From Robinsoniella peoriensis (GTDB lineage Bacteria; Bacillota; Clostridia; Lachnospirales; Lachnospiraceae), in assembly GCF_042680125.1 (NCBI RefSeq), contig NZ_JBHTNY010000036.1: a stretch of 64,000 nt of DNA. One strand, written 5' to 3'. Within the stretch, counting starts at the first letter, position 1; each line of letters opens with the position of its first letter. The notes under the pieces are model-generated. The model was not told the origin of the DNA and did not search any database. It saw only the letters and a program-made list of their open reading frames with translations. Both the position numbers and the translations under genes were made by a program. Shown here piece after piece: positions 61,172 through 64,000 of the stretch.

Positions 61172-62968
61172 GTGAGGATGAGATTACTGAGGAAGCTATT
61201 TAATGGGATTTCTTTAAAAAAGAAAATATTCGTATTGCTGGTACCTTGCATGGCGGGAATGCTTCTTATAATGCTGCTGCTTGCAGGGGTGTATTCCAAC
61301 AATATGCTGGTAGAGAAAATGATTGACAATTCATATCAGAACCTGAATGTAATCTCAGAAAAATTAGATTTACTGACCCAGAATATAGAGAGCTATTCCG
61401 TATTGGTATTGACCAATAAAGATGTGCAAAAATGGCTGGAAGGACAGAAAAATGCCAATTATTCTGTGAAACAGGATGTATTTGCATATCTGTTAAATAT
61501 CATCAAGTCTAATTGTATCAGTAATCTGATTATCCATACTTATCACGATACAGGAGAAGCCTTTTCTGTCAATAAGTTTATTGATCCCGACAGGAAAATA
61601 GAAGATACTGATTTTGTAAGGCAGTTTTATGGCATGCAGGAAAGCTATTTATGGAAACTCAATGAAAATTATTATTTTACATCCATGCCTCTTTCAGCCG
61701 GAAAATGTGTAATGTCATATTACAGGAAAATTTATAACGAAAACACGGTTGAAGTAGTCGGATGCGTAGAACTGATGGTGGATGAATCGGTAATTACTGA
61801 ATTGTACGAGAATATTCGTCTGGCCGATACGGGACACTATGTGATTCTGGACCATTCCGGAAAAGTAGTTTCTTATAAAGACAAGGGAGAACTGGGGAAA
61901 GATTATTCGGATAAGGAATATTATAATGCTATCAGCCAGTCGGAAGGAAACCATAAAATTACTATGGGGAACCAGGAGTACCTGGTCACCAATAAAATGT
62001 ATAAAAAGCTGGGCTGGAATATTGTAGGTATTGTTCCGGTTGCGGAAGTGGTTAAGGACAGCCGGCGGCTTCAGTTGTTTTTGCTTTTTCTGGGTGGTTT
62101 TTTTATCGTTCTCACGGTATTCATGGGAACTTTTCTTGCAAAATATGTATCGGATCCAATTATCCGTCTGAAGAAAATTATTATTCAGATCGGGGAAGGC
62201 AGACGGGATATAAAGATCAGCCAGGATCGGTCAGATGAAATTGGAGAGCTGTTTATCGCTTTTAGCAGGATGATAGAAAAAAACGATGATTTGATGAAAA
62301 ACCTTTTAGAAGAACAGAATCGGAAAAAGGAGTATGAGTTAGCCCTGATCCAATCCCAGTTAAATCCCCACTTTTTGTATAATACACTGGAATGTATCTG
62401 TGGTATGGCGTCTTTGAACAAGACGGATGACATTATTTTTGTGGTTAAAGAACTGGCATTTTTTTACCGGGGAGTTTTGAGCAAGGGAAATAAAGTCATA
62501 CCCGTGAAGACAGAGTTAAATATTATCGAACGATATTTTAATATCTTAAAATACCGTTATCCCAATAAACTGAATTACGAAATTGATTGTCAAAAAGAAG
62601 CAGAAAACTGTTCTATTTTAAAGCTGTGCCTTCAGCCAATTGTAGAAAATGCAGTACTGCACGGTCTCAGGGGAAAAAAGAATGACTGGAATATAAAAGT
62701 ACAGGTTTATATAGAGAATGAGCGGGTAATACTCTGTGTCTATGACAGCGGCATAGGAATGGACAGCGAAAAAATCAAAGATGTTTTTAACCAGGATGAA
62801 TGGGATAAAGAGAAAGTCAATTTTGGCATTAAGGCAACTGATGAAAGGATAAAATTGTGTTATGGAATGGATTACGGTATTCACATAGAAAGTGAACTGG
62901 GCAAATTTACAAAAGTATATTTTGTCTTTCCATACAATACCATAGACCACGCTCCAGAGTGTGTTTAA
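61172..62968 (+). CDS. YesM-type sensor histidine kinase
   Basis: 598 residues. Membrane helices near 18-40 and 295-318, an external Cache-like sensor between them (YVILDHSGKVVSYKDKGELGKDYSDKEYY), a HAMP linker, the His box QLNPHFLYNTLEC with His400, N-box LQPIVENAVLHGL and ATP lid YDSGIGMD. Intact, unlike the kinase at 49477. GTG start with AAGGGG. It follows the importer by 34 bases and probably senses the same sugar. Confidence 0.9.
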   Translation: MRMRLLRKLFNGISLKKKIFVLLVPCMAGMLLIMLLLAGVYSNNMLVEKMIDNSYQNLNVISEKLDLLTQNIESYSVLVLTNKDVQKWLEGQKNANYSVKQDVFAYLLNIIKSNCISNLIIHTYHDTGEAFSVNKFIDPDRKIEDTDFVRQFYGMQESYLWKLNENYYFTSMPLSAGKCVMSYYRKIYNENTVEVVGCVELMVDESVITELYENIRLADTGHYVILDHSGKVVSYKDKGELGKDYSDKEYYNAISQSEGNHKITMGNQEYLVTNKMYKKLGWNIVGIVPVAEVVKDSRRLQLFLLFLGGFFIVLTVFMGTFLAKYVSDPIIRLKKIIIQIGEGRRDIKISQDRSDEIGELFIAFSRMIEKNDDLMKNLLEEQNRKKEYELALIQSQLNPHFLYNTLECICGMASLNKTDDIIFVVKELAFFYRGVLSKGNKVIPVKTELNIIERYFNILKYRYPNKLNYEIDCQKEAENCSILKLCLQPIVENAVLHGLRGKKNDWNIKVQVYIENERVILCVYDSGIGMDSEKIKDVFNQDEWDKEKVNFGIKATDERIKLCYGMDYGIHIESELGKFTKVYFVFPYNTIDHAPECV

Positions 62969-63042
62969 ACATTGCTTTTATTAAGATGAGCGAATTATTT
63001 TAACGTAAAGACGTTATATAACAGGAAAGAAGTGAGGCTGAC

Positions 63043-64000
63043 ATGTATCAGATCTTAATTGTAGAGGATGAATTCTATGCCAGACAAAGATTGAAAAGCT
63101 GCATAGAATGGGAAAAGTATGGATTCACCATTGCCGAAGAAGCCGAAGACGGAGAAGAAGCTCTGCAAATATTGTCGGAGAAAAAGATCGATTTAATGAT
63201 TGCAGATATTGAGATGCCGATTATCAATGGGATAGAACTGACAAGAAAATTATACGAACAAAACAGTACGGTAAAAATTATATTCCTGACGGGGTACGAT
63301 GATTTTTCTTATGCCCAGAATGCCATCCATTATGGCGTAAAAGAGTATTTGCTAAAACCTGTGGAAGAACAGGAACTAAAAAAGGTTCTGGAAAAAATAA
63401 ACGAAATACTGGATGGGGAACAGCAGGTGAGTCAGAGGGCGATTCTGGGAGAAATGTACTACAAGAAAATGAAAGAAGATTTGCTGGATAAAATGTATGA
63501 GGGGAGGCAGGAAGAAGTGAGCAGGCAGCTTTCGGAAATCTTTGCATATGCCCAGGAACATTACACAAAGCCGGAAGAGTTTAACAGTTTATCCCAAAGC
63601 TTAATGGATGCGCTAAATGAATTCTGCGGTAAATCGGAGAGACAGAAAGAGAAGGCCCAGGAGATACCGCACTTTACCCCATATAAAGAATTTTTAATTA
63701 AGTTGTTTCTGGAAAAACTCTGTCAGCAGGGAGAAGAGAGAAATTCGGGTACAGAAATTATCATTGAGCTTGCCAAGCAATACATAGACCTTCACTATCA
63801 GGAAGCACAGCTTTCTTTGACTGTCATCTCAAACTCATGCTATGTGAATCCATCCTATTTAAGCCGGATATTCAATCAAATGACAGGCACTTCAATTCCA
63901 TCTTATATAAAAGAACTGCGCCTTGCAAATGCTGTCCGGATGATAATGGACGGTGTCAGCTGTATAGATTTGCTGGCTGCTAAAAATGGTTTTCAGAATG
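63043..64000 (+). CDS. YesN-type response regulator, cut by the window end
   Basis: Partial: 319 codons are visible and the frame is still open at 64000. Receiver domain with VEDE at 7-10 and Asp55 (LMIADIEMPIINGIEL), a helical middle region, and the first AraC helix-turn-helix (LSLTVISNSCYVNPSYLSRIFNQMTGTSIPSYIKELRL) plus part of the second (CIDLLAAKNGFQN). Partner of the kinase 74 bases upstream. A short TAACGT-AAAG-ACGTTA hairpin (63001-63016) lies between the two genes. Confidence 0.9.
   Translation, partial: MYQILIVEDEFYARQRLKSCIEWEKYGFTIAEEAEDGEEALQILSEKKIDLMIADIEMPIINGIELTRKLYEQNSTVKIIFLTGYDDFSYAQNAIHYGVKEYLLKPVEEQELKKVLEKINEILDGEQQVSQRAILGEMYYKKMKEDLLDKMYEGRQEEVSRQLSEIFAYAQEHYTKPEEFNSLSQSLMDALNEFCGKSERQKEKAQEIPHFTPYKEFLIKLFLEKLCQQGEERNSGTEIIIELAKQYIDLHYQEAQLSLTVISNSCYVNPSYLSRIFNQMTGTSIPSYIKELRLANAVRMIMDGVSCIDLLAAKNGFQN

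Overview
The window reads as a chromosomal segment of an anaerobic, gut-type Firmicute of the class Clostridia, most likely Lachnospiraceae. The reasons are repeated YesM/YesN-type two-component systems next to CUT1 sugar ABC transporters, BlaI/M56, HxlR, GyrI and Rpn families, moderate-to-low GC, strong GGAGG ribosome-binding sites and consensus sigma-A promoters. The genus is not assigned. No rRNA, tRNA, phage, CRISPR array or complete insertion sequence is visible.

Layout. 1-4 kb: a small helical protein, then a YesM/YesN pair. 4-5 kb: an HxlR regulator and a flavin-binding pyridoxamine-oxidase-like protein. 5.2-14.1 kb: a glycan operon with a solute-binding lipoprotein, two LplB/LplC-type permeases, a GH95-type glycosidase and a GH2 beta-mannosidase; copies of a ~110-bp structured repeat sit in front of two of these genes and after the last. 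14.3-17.5 kb: a BlaI/M56-controlled operon containing a TraX-like membrane protein. 17.7-19.8 kb: a URO-D-family methyltransferase-like gene divergent from an AraC regulator. 19.9-25 kb: a BceAB-like ABC transporter with a NarL-type two-component system. 25.2-37.4 kb: a sugar regulon of divergent TIM-barrel isomerase and Gfo/Idh/MocA oxidoreductase genes plus an RbsABC-type importer, with an Rpn nuclease gene inserted and a LacI-type regulator at the far end. 37.5-46.4 kb: TetR/hydrolase, TetR/FtsX-ABC, and AraC-GyrI/GyrI/DrrAB-like drug-efflux modules. 46.5-48.5 kb: a diguanylate cyclase and a GNAT acetyltransferase with a LexA-like box. 48.7-55.4 kb: a YesN/YesM, CUT1 importer and sulfatase operon damaged by a deletion that joins a truncated kinase to a truncated permease. 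55.4-57.5 kb: a second URO-D-like gene with an AraC regulator. 58-64 kb: a complete CUT1 importer followed by a kinase and a response regulator that runs off the window.

How it works together. Most of the window senses and imports carbohydrates: three CUT1 importers, each with its own YesM/YesN pair and none with its own ATPase, so a shared MsmX-type ATPase elsewhere is likely. The most unusual system is at 25-37 kb. The LacI-type regulator is 677 residues, about twice normal length, because it carries a second C-terminal periplasmic-binding-protein domain clearly homologous to the importer's lipoprotein in the same locus. The same TTTGCGCAAA palindrome lies at the regulator's own promoter and at both divergent sugar promoters. 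The regulator therefore probably senses the transported ligand with a captured copy of the transporter's receptor.

Starts were chosen by ribosome-binding site where possible. Family names rest on motifs and sequence memory, not on searches.
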